From assembly GCF_030824455.1 (NCBI RefSeq), contig NZ_JAVBXR010000058.1, forward strand, positions 1 through 38,854: DNA of 38,854 bases, written 5' to 3'. The position numbers were made by a program, and so were the translations under genes. The notes below the pieces were generated by a model. It had not been told where the DNA came from. It searched no databases and saw only the letters and a list, made by a program, of their open reading frames with translations. Origin of the DNA: Desulfobulbus sp. Lineage in GTDB: Bacteria; Desulfobacterota; Desulfobulbia; Desulfobulbales; Desulfobulbaceae. Positions 18,150-27,322 of the stretch are shown piece after piece; positions within the stretch are counted from its first letter, which is position 1; every line of letters starts with the position of its first letter.

Positions 18150-18283
18150 GATGAGGTTGAGAGTTTGGAGCGGTTGAGTCTGTCAGGCAAAACCCTCCAG
18201 ACTCAAGAGCTGCAGACTACAAAGCTAAAGAGCTACAGACTAAACAACGAACAAGCCAACCAGCTCGTTATTGGAGAACTACC
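18150..18283 (+). repeat. Repetitive spacer before hdrA, related to the korA-korB spacer
   Basis: About 130 bases without a gene. CAGACTCAAGAGC, CAGACTACAAAGC and CTACAGACTAAACAAC are variants of one word, and the last (18233-18248) is nearly identical to 11641-11656. GTTGAGTCTG near the start is inverted relative to CAGACTCAAG. A ribosome site (GGAG) for hdrA lies near its end. Confidence 0.5.
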
Positions 18284-20686
18284 ATGTCAAAACCAACCAA
18301 GGATCCCCGCATCGGCGTTTACGTCTGCCACTGCGGCCTCAATATCGCCCAATCCGTGGACTGCAGTCGCGTTGCCCGCACCGTGGAGAACGAAGACGGC
18401 GTCGTCGTTTCCAAGGACATTGTCTACGCCTGCTCCGAGCCGGGACAGCAGCAGATCAAGCAAGACATCATCGACAACGGCCTGGACCGGATTGTAATCG
18501 CCTCCTGTTCGCCGCGCCTGCACGAGTCCACCTTCAAAAAAATGATCGACTCAGTGGGGCTCAACCCCTACATGCTCGACATGGCCAACCTGCGCGAGCA
18601 GTGCAGCTGGGTGCACATGAACGACCACGCCGGCGCCACCCTCAAGGCCGAAACCCTGGTCAACATGTCGATTTCGCGGGTGCGTCACCTGCAGCCGCTG
18701 ACCGAGGAAACTCTGCCCTTGACCCCAAAAACCCTGGTCATCGGCGGCGGCATCGCCGGCATTCAGGCGGCGCTTGATCTGGCCGACAGCGGCTACGACG
18801 TCACCCTGGTGGAGAAGAGCCCTTCGGTCGGCGGGGTTATGGCCCAGATCGACAAAACCTTCCCCACCATGGACTGCTCTATTTGAATCTTAGGTCCTAA
18901 GATGACGGATGTCGGTCGACATCCACGGATAAAGCTGTTGACGTTGAGCGAAGTTGTCGATGTGAAAGGGTATGTCGGCAATTTTAAAGTTAAAATTTTA
19001 AAGAAGGCCCGCTATGTCGATGAGACCAGTTGCACCGCCTGCGGCGAGTGCGCCAAGGTCTGCCCGGTGGTGCGGCCCGATGAATTCAACATGGGGTTGG
19101 GCTCGCGCAAGGCGATTTACTCGCCCTTTCCCCAGGCGGTGCCCTCTTCCTATCTGATCAACGCCAAGGAGTGCCTGGGCCACAACCCGGCGGTCTGCTC
19201 GAAGTGCGTTGAGGTCTGCAGCAAGGGATGCATCAATTTTCACATGTCGGACGAGGAGATCATCGAGGAGGTTGGCACCATCATCGTGGCCACCGGGCTT
19301 GTGCCCTACGATCCGACCGAGATGGACGAGTACGGCTACACCCGGTTCGACAACGTGATGACCAGTCTGGAGTTCGAGCGGATGGTCAACGCCAGCGGTC
19401 CCACTAAGGGTTCGCTGGTGCGGCCTTCGGATCGGGAGCACCCGAAATCGGTCGGGTTCATCCAGTGCGTGGGCTCGCGGTCGGCTAAAAAGGGCGCCCG
19501 TTACTGCTCCAACGTCTGCTGCATGAACACCATTAAATCGACCTTCATCATCAAGGAGCATTATCCTGACGTCGAGGTCAAAGTGTTCTACATCGACATC
19601 CGCGCCTTTGGCAAAGGGTTCGAGGACCTCTACACCCGCAGCCGCCGCATGGGCGCCCAGTACATCCGGGGGCTACCCGGCTCGGTTGAGGAAACCGGCG
19701 AGAAATCCCTGCGGGTGGCGGTGGAAAACGCGGCCACCGGCAAGCTCGAATACCACCACCTCGACATGCTGGTCCTGGCCCAGGGGATCAAACCCGCGCC
19801 CTCGACCCAGCGGCTGCAGGAGATCATGGGCTTGCAGTTGACCGCAGACGGGTTCTACCTTGAGGCCCATCCCAAGCTGCAACCGGTCGACGCCGCCACC
19901 CGCGGCATCTTCTTTGCCGGTTGCGCCGAAGGGCCCAAGGACATCAAGGACAGCGTCACCCAGGCCTCGGCTGCGGCCATGCGGGCGATCCGGGTGATGC
20001 ACAAGGGTGAGATCACCACCGAGCCGATCACCTCGGTGATCATTGCCGAGAAGTGCAAATCCTGCGGCAAATGCGCCGAGGTCTGCCCGTATGGCGCGAT
20101 CACCGTGGACGTGAAGAACAAAAAACCGGCGGTGGTCAATTCGGCGGCCTGCGCCGGGTGCGGCACCTGCTCGGCCGAGTGCCGGTTCGACGCCATCACC
20201 ATGAACCACTTCACCGACGCCCAGATCCTCGGCCAGGTCGACACCATGCTCGACACCGCCCCGGAAGCAAAAATCCTGGCGTTCGCCTGCAACTGGTGCT
20301 CCTATGCCGGGGCCGATTACGCCGGCGTCAGCCGGTTGCAGTATCCGGCCAACGTGCATCTGATTAGGGTGATGTGTTCCGGCCGGGTGGATGAGAAGTT
20401 CATCTGGGAGGGATTCCGCAAGGGCGCTCCGGTGGTGCTGGTGAGCGGCTGCCATATCGGCGACTGCCACTACATCGACGCCAATCATTGGACCGAGAAG
20501 CGCGTGGCCCGCATCCACAAGAAGATGGAGAAGATCGGCCTGCGTCCGGAACGGCTGCAACTGGAATGGATCAGCGCCGCCGAGGGCATCCGCTTTGCCG
20601 AAACCATGAAGCGGATGGAGCAGGTGCGAAGAAGCGTCACCGCCGAGGAGATTGCCGAAACGATCAATACCCTCAGCAAACTCTGA
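18284..20686 (+). CDS. hdrA: Selenocysteine-containing HdrA fused to MvhD
   Basis: One gene of 800 codons interrupted by an in-frame TGA (18884-18886, codon 201) read here as selenocysteine. The N-terminal HdrA module (1-140) leads to the FAD motif GGGIAG (154-159). The flavin-domain motif reads FPTMDCSI-U-ILGPKM; HdrA proteins normally have Cys at the U position, and several are known selenoproteins. After it come ferredoxin-type motifs (Cys250, 253, 256, 260; Cys297-316), the rest of the FAD domain, two more [4Fe-4S] motifs (Cys591-601, 623-633) and a C-terminal MvhD-type domain (about 665-735, Cys669, 672, 698, 723, 728). HdrA is the bifurcating flavoprotein of Hdr complexes. The two halves are in the same frame with no break in homology, and GGAG precedes the ATG. 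A standard caller would give two genes, 18284-18886 and 18902-20686. Confidence 0.9.
18884..18924 (+). promoter_or_regulatory. UGA selenocysteine codon and bacterial SECIS hairpin
   Basis: Downstream of the TGA (18884-18886) lies a perfect 7-bp stem, GGATGTC (18907-18913) with GACATCC (18918-18924), capped by the tetraloop GGTC. The loop begins 27 bases after the UGA and its first bases are G, which fits the described bacterial SECIS rules (apical loop about 16-37 bases from UGA, G in the first two loop positions). The E. coli fdhF hairpin also has GGUC in its loop. A second palindrome, ATCTTAG-GTC-CTAAGAT (18887-18903), sits directly after the UGA. Together they would recruit SelB with Sec-tRNA. 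Confidence 0.82.
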
Positions 20687-20709
20687 TTGCTTTACACACA
20701 GCGTGCAGC

Positions 20710-20741
20710 AAAAAAGCCAGGTCTTTGACCTGGCTTTTTTT
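20710..20741 (+). terminator. Terminator of the kor-hdr operon
   Basis: GCCAGGT (20716-20722) pairs with ACCTGGC (20728-20734) around a five-base loop. Runs of A before and seven T after (20735-20741) extend the stem. It lies 24 bases past the hdrA stop and closes the operon. Confidence 0.94.
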
Positions 20742-20926
20742 ATGGCAATCGCTCTTCCTGCGCAGCGAAGCCTGCGCGGAACGCATCTGTTGATCGCACT
20801 CTGCAAAGACAGCATGGCGCACCGAGGCCAATCGGGTTCAACCATTCCACCGGGCGGTCTGCCACGGGCATTGCTGACCGACGTAGAAGTGACGCAGAAA
20901 TTGTTGCGCTCCGCCGGAAATATTTT

Positions 20927-20954
20927 TTGGCGATACTGCTTTTCGTCCTATAAT
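20927..20954 (+). promoter_or_regulatory. Predicted sigma-70 promoter of the binding-protein gene
   Basis: A perfect -10 box TATAAT (20949-20954) is preceded at 16 bases by TTGGCG (20927-20932, 4 of 6 against TTGACA). Transcription would start near 20961, leaving a leader of about 38 bases with a strong ribosome site (AAAGGAG). I see no Pho-box repeats here. Confidence 0.62.
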
Positions 20955-20998
20955 GAAACCACATTGTCATTCACCACCCAAAAACGAAAGGAGAGCGC

Positions 20999-21775
20999 AT
21001 GTTGAGACACAAAGGACGACTTTTTTTCAAAGCTATGGTTGCGGCGGCATTGATTATGGGGATGGCCTCCGCCTCCTGGTCCGAAGAAATTAAAATTGGA
21101 ACCGGGGCGGCGGCGGCAGAGAACATCTTTAAGAAAATAAAATTTCAGTTGGCCAAGAACCTGGACATCAAGCTGGATATTGTTGACAGCGGACCCGTTC
21201 AGGCCCTGAAGGATTTGGATGCCGGCAAGATCCACTGTGCCGTTGGCGGCGTTGCTTTTCCTGATTGGATGGAAATGATGGCCAAGGAAGGGTATCCCAT
21301 TGCCGACCCGTCGGTGTACAAAAACTGGGTCATCGGCGAAGACAAAATCAAAATTCTTACCAACACGGACGTGCCAGTCACGTCGCTTTCCAAAGAGCAG
21401 CTCGTTGCCATCTTCACGGGCAAGCACCAAAATTGGCAGCAAGTTGGGGGGCCCGACAAGCCCATCGTGGTCATCCTGGGCAGCAAAGTCCCGGGGACTC
21501 AATCGGTTTTTCGCCGGCAAGTCATGGGAAGCGCCGAATTCACCCCAAAAGCAATGGCGGCAACCACGGCTGAAGACGTAAAAAGCAGGGTCATACGGAA
21601 TCCAGGCGGCGTTGGCCTGGGAACCCTTTCCCAGGTGGATTATCTGGTCAACAGTCCGACGACGCCCGACATCGGCAGGCCCATCACCTTGATCACCAAG
21701 GGCGCGCCGTCCGAGGGCGTCAAAAAAATGCTCGACTATATCAGCGGAGACGGACAACGATACATTGTGAAATAA
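20999..21775 (+). CDS. PstS-like periplasmic solute-binding protein
   Basis: Exported protein of 258 residues with a signal peptide (1-28, cleaved near SWSEE). It has the fold pattern of the phosphate-binding PBP-like group: IKIGTGAAAAENIF at the start of the mature protein, VTSLSKEQLVAIFTGKHQNW and VVILGSKVPGTQSVF in the middle, where PstS-type proteins have their ligand loop, and a C-terminal lobe. The usual PstS phosphate signature is only partly kept, so another small anion is possible. The start is fixed by AAAGGAG before the ATG and a good promoter. No permease or ATPase genes follow; two hybrid histidine kinases do, which suggests a ligand-presenting role for sensing rather than transport. 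That role is inference. Confidence 0.8.
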   Translation: MLRHKGRLFFKAMVAAALIMGMASASWSEEIKIGTGAAAAENIFKKIKFQLAKNLDIKLDIVDSGPVQALKDLDAGKIHCAVGGVAFPDWMEMMAKEGYPIADPSVYKNWVIGEDKIKILTNTDVPVTSLSKEQLVAIFTGKHQNWQQVGGPDKPIVVILGSKVPGTQSVFRRQVMGSAEFTPKAMAATTAEDVKSRVIRNPGGVGLGTLSQVDYLVNSPTTPDIGRPITLITKGAPSEGVKKMLDYISGDGQRYIVK

Positions 21776-21801
21776 TCCACCCTCGCCTTTTGGCCGCAGA
21801 A

Positions 21802-21818
21802 CTCCCACTGCGTGGGAG
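21802..21818 (+). other. Hairpin between the binding-protein and kinase genes
   Basis: CTCCCAC (21802-21808) pairs with GTGGGAG (21812-21818) around a three-base loop, 27 bases after the binding-protein stop. Only a mixed A/T stretch follows, with no clear T run, so it may be an attenuating or mRNA-stabilising hairpin rather than a full terminator. Confidence 0.4.
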
Positions 21819-21895
21819 CAGAAAATTTAAAGTGTGCAATAACGCCAATGCGCTCAGGTATTGATTGAAGTTTTTGTCATAACCGGATTTGTTTG

Positions 21896-24865
21896 ATGCA
21901 ACGCACCATGCACCCGTTGCCACATCATCTCCACAAGGTTATGCCCTTGAACACCTCGCTCCGTTCCTTTCCGACGATCAGCAAAAGTTGGCCCTCCCAA
22001 CCGACCAGGGCCGCCGCCCGATGGGCCCTGGCCTATTTGGGTATGGCGGCCCTCTGGATCGGCTTATCCAATCAGGCCATTGCGGTTCTCTTGCCGCACA
22101 GTCCCAGCCAATCTGTTGCCCACGTTTGCAAGGACTGTGTTTTCGCGGTCGCCACCGCCCTGCTCCTGTTCGTCTTGTTTCGCAAAAAAACCGGTCGGAT
22201 TTACCAGGCCCAGCAGGCCCTCAGCACAAACAATCAGTATCTCGGCTCCATTTTCCGCGCCGCGCCCATCGGCATCGGGGTGATCGAGGACCAAACCATC
22301 GTGGCGGCCAACGACCGCCTGTGCGCCATGACCGGTTATGCCCGCAAGGAATTGATTGGCCGGAGCGCCCGTATGCTGTACCCCTGCGACGCTGACTACG
22401 AGCTCGTCGACATTGAAAAACACCCTCAAATCATCCAGTACGAATCACGAACAATAACAACGAGGTGGCAAAGAAAAGACGGGACACTCATCGACGTGCG
22501 CCTCAACTCCTCGCCTCTGAACGCCGAGGATCCGGCGGATGGGATCACCTTCACCGCCCTTGACACGACCGCCTCCAAGCAGGCGGAGATGGCCCTGCAA
22601 AACAGCGAGGCCCACTATCGGGCACTGATCGAACTGGCGGTTGACGGCATTCTTCTGGGGGACCATAACGGCGTCATTCTTGACGGCAACCACCATATGT
22701 GCCTCATATTGGGCATGGAACGGGCTGACTTTGTCGGCAAGCACATCAGCGAACTGCCCTTTTCCCGGGACAGCCTGGCCGCTACCCCATTGCGCTTTGA
22801 TCTGCTCCAGCTGGGAGACATCGTGGTCAGCGAACGGACCCTGGAACGATCAGACGGCAAGACGATACACGTCGAAATGCGCACCAAAATGATGCCGGAC
22901 GGCTCCTATCAATCGGTCTTCCTGGACGTCACCGAGCGCAAACGAACCGAGCAGGCCCTGCGCGAAAGCGAGAAAAAATTCGCCCTGGCCTTTGACGCCA
23001 GCCCGGACGCAGTCAACATCAACCGGCTCGCAGACGGCCTTTATGTGGCGACCAACAAGGGGTTCACCGACCTGACCGGTTTTACCCTCCAGGACGTTGC
23101 CGGAAAATCCACCCTCGACATCAACATCTGGACCGATCTTGCCGACCGCCAACGGATGGTCGACGCCCTGCACTCCGACGGCTATTGCGAAAATCTCGAA
23201 GCCGTGTTCCGCAAAAAAGACGGCAGCCTCGCCACCGGCCTGCTGTCGGCGCGGACCCTGATGCTGGACCATGTGCCCCACATCATTTCCATCACCCGCG
23301 ACATCACCCGCAAACGACAGGCTGAAGCAAACCTTGAACGACTCAAGGTGGCCATCGAACAGGCCGGCGAGGTGATCGTCATCACCGACCCCGACGGCAA
23401 CATCCAGTACGCTAACCCGGCCTTTGTCCGCGTCACCGGATACGCGGTCGACGAGGTCATCCGCCAAAACCCGCGCATCCTCAAAAGCGGCGAGCACGAC
23501 GAAACCTTCTACGAAACGCTGTGGCAAACCATCACCGGCGGCCAGACCTGGACCGGACGGATGGTCAACAAAAAGAAGGACGGCACGCTATACACCGAAG
23601 AGGCCACCATCTCGCCGGTGTTTGACCACCACGGCGCCATCGTTAACTTTGTGGCCATCAAGCGGGACATCACCGCCCAGCTCAAGCTCGAAGCGCAATA
23701 TCTGCAAGCGCAGAAAATGGAGTCCGTCGGACGCCTGACCGGCGGCGTGGCCCACGATTTCAACAACATCCTGGCGGTGATCATCGGCTATGCCGAAATG
23801 GCGCTCGATAAAATGGATCCCGACCATCCGGTGCATGCGGACCTTGGCAGAATTCACGAAGCGGCCATGCGGTCCGCCGACATCGTCCACCAGTTGCTGG
23901 CTTTTTCCCGCAAGCAGCCTATTGCCCCGAAAATCCTCGATCTCAACGCCACCGTCGACGGGATGCTGAAGATGCTGCGGCGGCTAATCGGCGAATCCGT
24001 TGAATTGCACTGGTCGCCGCAACCCGAGTTGCCGCTGATCAAAATGGATCCGGCGCAGATCGATCAAATCCTGGCCAACCTCTGCGTCAACGCCCGCGAC
24101 GCCATTGACGACGCCGGCGCCATCACCATCGCCACCAGCCACACCTGGCTTGACGCCGCCTTTTGCGCCAATCATCCCGGCCTTGAGCCTGGCGCGCATG
24201 TGGTGTTGAGCGTCGCCGACAACGGCTGCGGCATGGAACCGGGATTGATCGAAAACATCTTTGAACCGTTTTTCACCACCAAAGGGGTGCTCGGCACCGG
24301 TCTGGGCCTGGCCACGGTCTACGGCATTGTCCAGCAAAACCAGGGCGTCATTGTCGCCGAAAGCGCGCCGGGCGGCGGCGCAACCTTTCGCGTCTACCTG
24401 CCGGCGCAGGGGCCGGGCGTCGCCTGGACCAAGGAAGTGAGGCCAGAGCCCCCCTTGCCGGGTCGGGGCGAAACCATTTTGGTGGTGGAAGACGATCCCA
24501 GCATTCTTGAACTCAGCCGAACCATGCTGACAACCCTGGGGTACCGGGTGCTGAGCGCGGGGTCGCCGGGCGAGGCCATCCTCCAGGTGGAGCAGTTCAC
24601 CGGTCGGATCGACCTCCTGATGACGGATGTGATCATGCCCGAAATGAACGGCAAGGATCTGGCGCGCCGACTCACACTCCGCCGCCCGGAGATGCGACTG
24701 CTGTATATGTCCGGGTACACGGCCGACGTCATCGCCCATCACGGCGTGCTGGACGGACACATCCATTTCCTGCGCAAGCCGTTTTTCACCCACGAGCTGT
24801 CCCAAAAACTCCGGGAAGCGCTGGACGGTCCCCAGACGCCAGAGCAGCAAAACCCCAACGCGTGA
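21896..24865 (+). CDS. Hybrid sensor histidine kinase with four PAS domains and a receiver
   Basis: Protein of 989 residues. Two TM helices lie at about 43-66 and 80-97 with a very short loop between, so sensing is mostly cytoplasmic or within the membrane. Four PAS domains follow (about 108-230, 235-350, 355-475, 480-595), then a HisKA domain with His620 (GGVAHDFNN), an ATPase domain (N box [11 protein letters not shown]1 ADNGCGM, G2 [12 protein letters not shown]) and a receiver (about 858-975) with phospho-acceptor Asp911 in LLMTDVIMP and Lys in FLRKPF. The ATG at 21896 is chosen over a TTG just before; an ATG at 21941 is also possible, as neither has a strong ribosome site. There is no output domain, so a phosphotransfer partner elsewhere is needed. 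The kinase-receiver half closely matches the next gene. Confidence 0.92.
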   Translation: MQRTMHPLPHHLHKVMPLNTSLRSFPTISKSWPSQPTRAAARWALAYLGMAALWIGLSNQAIAVLLPHSPSQSVAHVCKDCVFAVATALLLFVLFRKKTGRIYQAQQALSTNNQYLGSIFRAAPIGIGVIEDQTIVAANDRLCAMTGYARKELIGRSARMLYPCDADYELVDIEKHPQIIQYESRTITTRWQRKDGTLIDVRLNSSPLNAEDPADGITFTALDTTASKQAEMALQNSEAHYRALIELAVDGILLGDHNGVILDGNHHMCLILGMERADFVGKHISELPFSRDSLAATPLRFDLLQLGDIVVSERTLERSDGKTIHVEMRTKMMPDGSYQSVFLDVTERKRTEQALRESEKKFALAFDASPDAVNINRLADGLYVATNKGFTDLTGFTLQDVAGKSTLDINIWTDLADRQRMVDALHSDGYCENLEAVFRKKDGSLATGLLSARTLMLDHVPHIISITRDITRKRQAEANLERLKVAIEQAGEVIVITDPDGNIQYANPAFVRVTGYAVDEVIRQNPRILKSGEHDETFYETLWQTITGGQTWTGRMVNKKKDGTLYTEEATISPVFDHHGAIVNFVAIKRDITAQLKLEAQYLQAQKMESVGRLTGGVAHDFNNILAVIIGYAEMALDKMDPDHPVHADLGRIHEAAMRSADIVHQLLAFSRKQPIAPKILDLNATVDGMLKMLRRLIGESVELHWSPQPELPLIKMDPAQIDQILANLCVNARDAIDDAGAITIATSHTWLDAAFCANHPGLEPGAHVVLSVADNGCGMEPGLIENIFEPFFTTKGVLGTGLGLATVYGIVQQNQGVIVAESAPGGGATFRVYLPAQGPGVAWTKEVRPEPPLPGRGETILVVEDDPSILELSRTMLTTLGYRVLSAGSPGEAILQVEQFTGRIDLLMTDVIMPEMNGKDLARRLTLRRPEMRLLYMSGYTADVIAHHGVLDGHIHFLRKPFFTHELSQKLREALDGPQTPEQQNPNA

Positions 24866-25039
24866 AAGAAAGGCTGTACCCGGGCCCGCTTGCGATGCTA
24901 TTATACCGACACTTCGGAGAAGTTGTTCGGCAGGCGCGCCGACCGCTGCGTCATCCTTTGTCCGAATGGGATCCGCGCTGCGCCTGAAGGCCTGCGGCTC
25001 CTGCATCTCCGCAACGCAGATTGCAAAGGACGCTCACCC

Positions 25040-27322
25040 ATGAATGAAGTCGAGGCGATCAGGAGGCATCTCAGTCGATACCAAGCGGTCCTTTGTCAGC
25101 AGATTGAGCGGCTGTACAATGCCCTGGAAGAGTTGCAACGCGCCTCGCTGCTGCTGTTCTCGGTGCACGCCGAGACCGACGACGAAACGATCAACGCCTG
25201 GCTCAGGGCCGAAGGATTTGCAGTCGACCCCGACGGGTTTTTCCAAAGCCAGCCGCTGCTGGCGGCTTTTCGCGAAGGCGCCGCCCCGCCCGAGGCGATC
25301 AGCGTCTCCTGGGGCCGCAACCTGCTCGACGACTCGGTCGCCCGCAAACGCCTCTTCGCCCACCGCGCCATGGGCCCGCACCTCAAACACATCCACGACC
25401 GACTCGGCGACGTGGGCTGGATGTACTACCAGGACGCCAGCAACGTCGCCCTGCAGTTCCCGTTCATCGACCAGGCCAAGGCCATCCCCTGGGACTTCGA
25501 CTGGACCGGCTACCACACCTACGTCTCCGTCTGCCCGGCAAACAATCCTGAACGACGGATCCGCTGGACGCCGCCCACCATTGACTACGCCGGCGAAGGG
25601 CTGATTCTCTCGGTCTCCATCCCGGTCTGGCAGGACGACGCCTTTCTCGGCCTATGGAGCATTGACTTGCCGCTGCGCTATCTGTACCGGGATTTTGCCG
25701 GATCAAAGGCCTTTCCCGACCAGGAGCAGTGGATCACCGACCAGCAGGGGCTGTTGCTGCTCCATGATCGTCTCACGGCGGAAATCGATCAATCGCGCGG
25801 CCACGTTGCGCTCCATCCGCTCCGCGACCTCGGCGGCGAGTGGGCCGAACTGGACTGGCCGGCGACGCTGGCGCAGGATGCCGGTGAATTGCGGATCAAA
25901 GACGCAAACGGCGTGCCCTGGCTCGTTTTTCACACCCGGGTTCCGGAGGTTGAATGGCGGCTCTTCTGCGGTCTGCCGGAATCGTCCATGGAAGAGGCGG
26001 CGGCGCTGCGCTTGAGCAAGGCGTTCCAGCAGGTGGCGGACGGCAATTTTTCCCACCGCGTCACTGCGACCTCGTCGAACGCCCTGATCGCCGCCCTGGT
26101 CGACGAGTTCAACAAGATGAGCCAGCGCCTGGATCAGGCGGAACAGGAGCGGGAACGGGTTGAGGCGCAGTTGCGCCAGGCGCAGAAAATGGAAGCGGTC
26201 GGCAGGTTGGCCGGAGGCGTGGCCCACGACTACAACAACATGACCAACGTGATCATGGGGTATGCCGAACTGGCCCTGGAAGTGGTCGACGCCCGGAATC
26301 CGCTCCACGGCGACCTCCTGCAGATTCAGGAGGCCGCTCGACGCTCCATGGAAATAACCCGCCAGTTGCTGGCCTTTGCCCGTTGCCAGGCCATTGCCCC
26401 CAGGGTGCTGGATCTCAACCAAACCGTTGAAGGCATGCTCAAAATGCTGCGGCGGCTGATCGGCGAGGACGTCGAACTGATCTGGCGTCCGGGCGAAACG
26501 GTCTGGCCGGTGAAACTCGATCCCTCGCAGACCGACCAAATCCTGGCTAATCTTTGCGTCAACGCCCGCGACGCCATCGACGGGGTGGGCGCGATCATGA
26601 TCGAGACCTCAAACACGGTCTTTGACGCCGACTACTGCGCCCTGCACCAAGGGTTCGTCCCCGGCGAATACGCGCAGCTCGCGGTCAGCGACGACGGCTG
26701 CGGCATGGAGGCCCACACCCTCAACAAAATTTTCGAGCCCTTTTTCAGCACCAAGGCCCTTGGCAAGGGCACCGGCCTCGGCCTGGCGACCGTGTACGGT
26801 ATTGTCAAGCAAAACAATGGGTTTATCAACGTCTACAGCGAGCCCGGCAAGGGAACGGCCCTACGGCTGTACTTCCCCCGGGCAGTGGGCGAGACGGTCG
26901 AAGCGCCAACCGAGACGCTCCCTGCCGCGCCCCTGTGCGGCCAGGGGCAGACCGTGTTGCTGGTGGAAGACGAAATCGCCATCCTCAACCTGGCCAAGCG
27001 CATGCTCGAACAACTGGGCTATGACGTTCTGGCGGCCAACACCCCCTCCAAAGCCGTCGAAATCGCCCGGCGGCATCACGGAGCCGTCGACCTGCTGATC
27101 ACCGACGTCATCATGCCGGAGTTGAACGGCCGCGATCTGGCCGCCCGGATCAGCGCCCTGTTCCCCACCGTCAAGATCCTTTATATGTCGGGCTACACCG
27201 CAAACGTCATCATCCACCGGGGCGTGCTCGACAAGGACGTCCACCTGATCCAGAAACCTTTTTCCACCAAGGAATTCGCCGCCAAGGTCGACATGGTTTT
27301 GCGCTCTGCGCAGTCGACCTGA
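25040..27322 (+). CDS. Hybrid histidine kinase with a Cache-like sensor and no visible membrane segment
   Basis: Protein of 760 residues. Residues 1-40 look like a helix, 45-310 resemble a Cache sensor (segments WDFDWTGYHTYVS and GEGLILSVSIPVWQDDAFLG are typical of Cache pockets), and 318-365 are a HAMP-like linker (LSKAFQQVADGNFSHRV). Then come HisKA (His396 in GGVAHDYNN), an ATPase domain ([18 protein letters not shown]) and a receiver with Asp689 in LLITDVIMP. I see no hydrophobic segment long enough to span a membrane, although Cache domains are usually periplasmic. The start at 25040 has AAAGGA upstream; the in-frame ATG at 24890 adds 50 residues unlike any sensor domain. The kinase and receiver parts are so close to those of the preceding gene that duplication with a change of sensor is likely. 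Confidence 0.88.
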   Translation: MNEVEAIRRHLSRYQAVLCQQIERLYNALEELQRASLLLFSVHAETDDETINAWLRAEGFAVDPDGFFQSQPLLAAFREGAAPPEAISVSWGRNLLDDSVARKRLFAHRAMGPHLKHIHDRLGDVGWMYYQDASNVALQFPFIDQAKAIPWDFDWTGYHTYVSVCPANNPERRIRWTPPTIDYAGEGLILSVSIPVWQDDAFLGLWSIDLPLRYLYRDFAGSKAFPDQEQWITDQQGLLLLHDRLTAEIDQSRGHVALHPLRDLGGEWAELDWPATLAQDAGELRIKDANGVPWLVFHTRVPEVEWRLFCGLPESSMEEAAALRLSKAFQQVADGNFSHRVTATSSNALIAALVDEFNKMSQRLDQAEQERERVEAQLRQAQKMEAVGRLAGGVAHDYNNMTNVIMGYAELALEVVDARNPLHGDLLQIQEAARRSMEITRQLLAFARCQAIAPRVLDLNQTVEGMLKMLRRLIGEDVELIWRPGETVWPVKLDPSQTDQILANLCVNARDAIDGVGAIMIETSNTVFDADYCALHQGFVPGEYAQLAVSDDGCGMEAHTLNKIFEPFFSTKALGKGTGLGLATVYGIVKQNNGFINVYSEPGKGTALRLYFPRAVGETVEAPTETLPAAPLCGQGQTVLLVEDEIAILNLAKRMLEQLGYDVLAANTPSKAVEIARRHHGAVDLLITDVIMPELNGRDLAARISALFPTVKILYMSGYTANVIIHRGVLDKDVHLIQKPFSTKEFAAKVDMVLRSAQST

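Noticed and set aside
18884..18901. Treating the HdrA UGA as a nonsense mutation or sequencing error
   Set aside because: The stop is exactly at the conserved Cys/Sec position, the frame continues with full homology and a SECIS-like hairpin follows. It remains the alternative if Sec machinery is absent.
18887..18903. The first palindrome after the UGA as the SECIS element itself
   Set aside because: Its loop begins only 7 bases after the UGA, too close for the known bacterial SECIS geometry; the hairpin at 18907-18924 fits much better.
24890..25039. Longer N terminus of the second hybrid kinase
   Set aside because: The added 50 residues look like translated intergenic DNA and the ATG at 25040 has an AAAGGA ribosome site.
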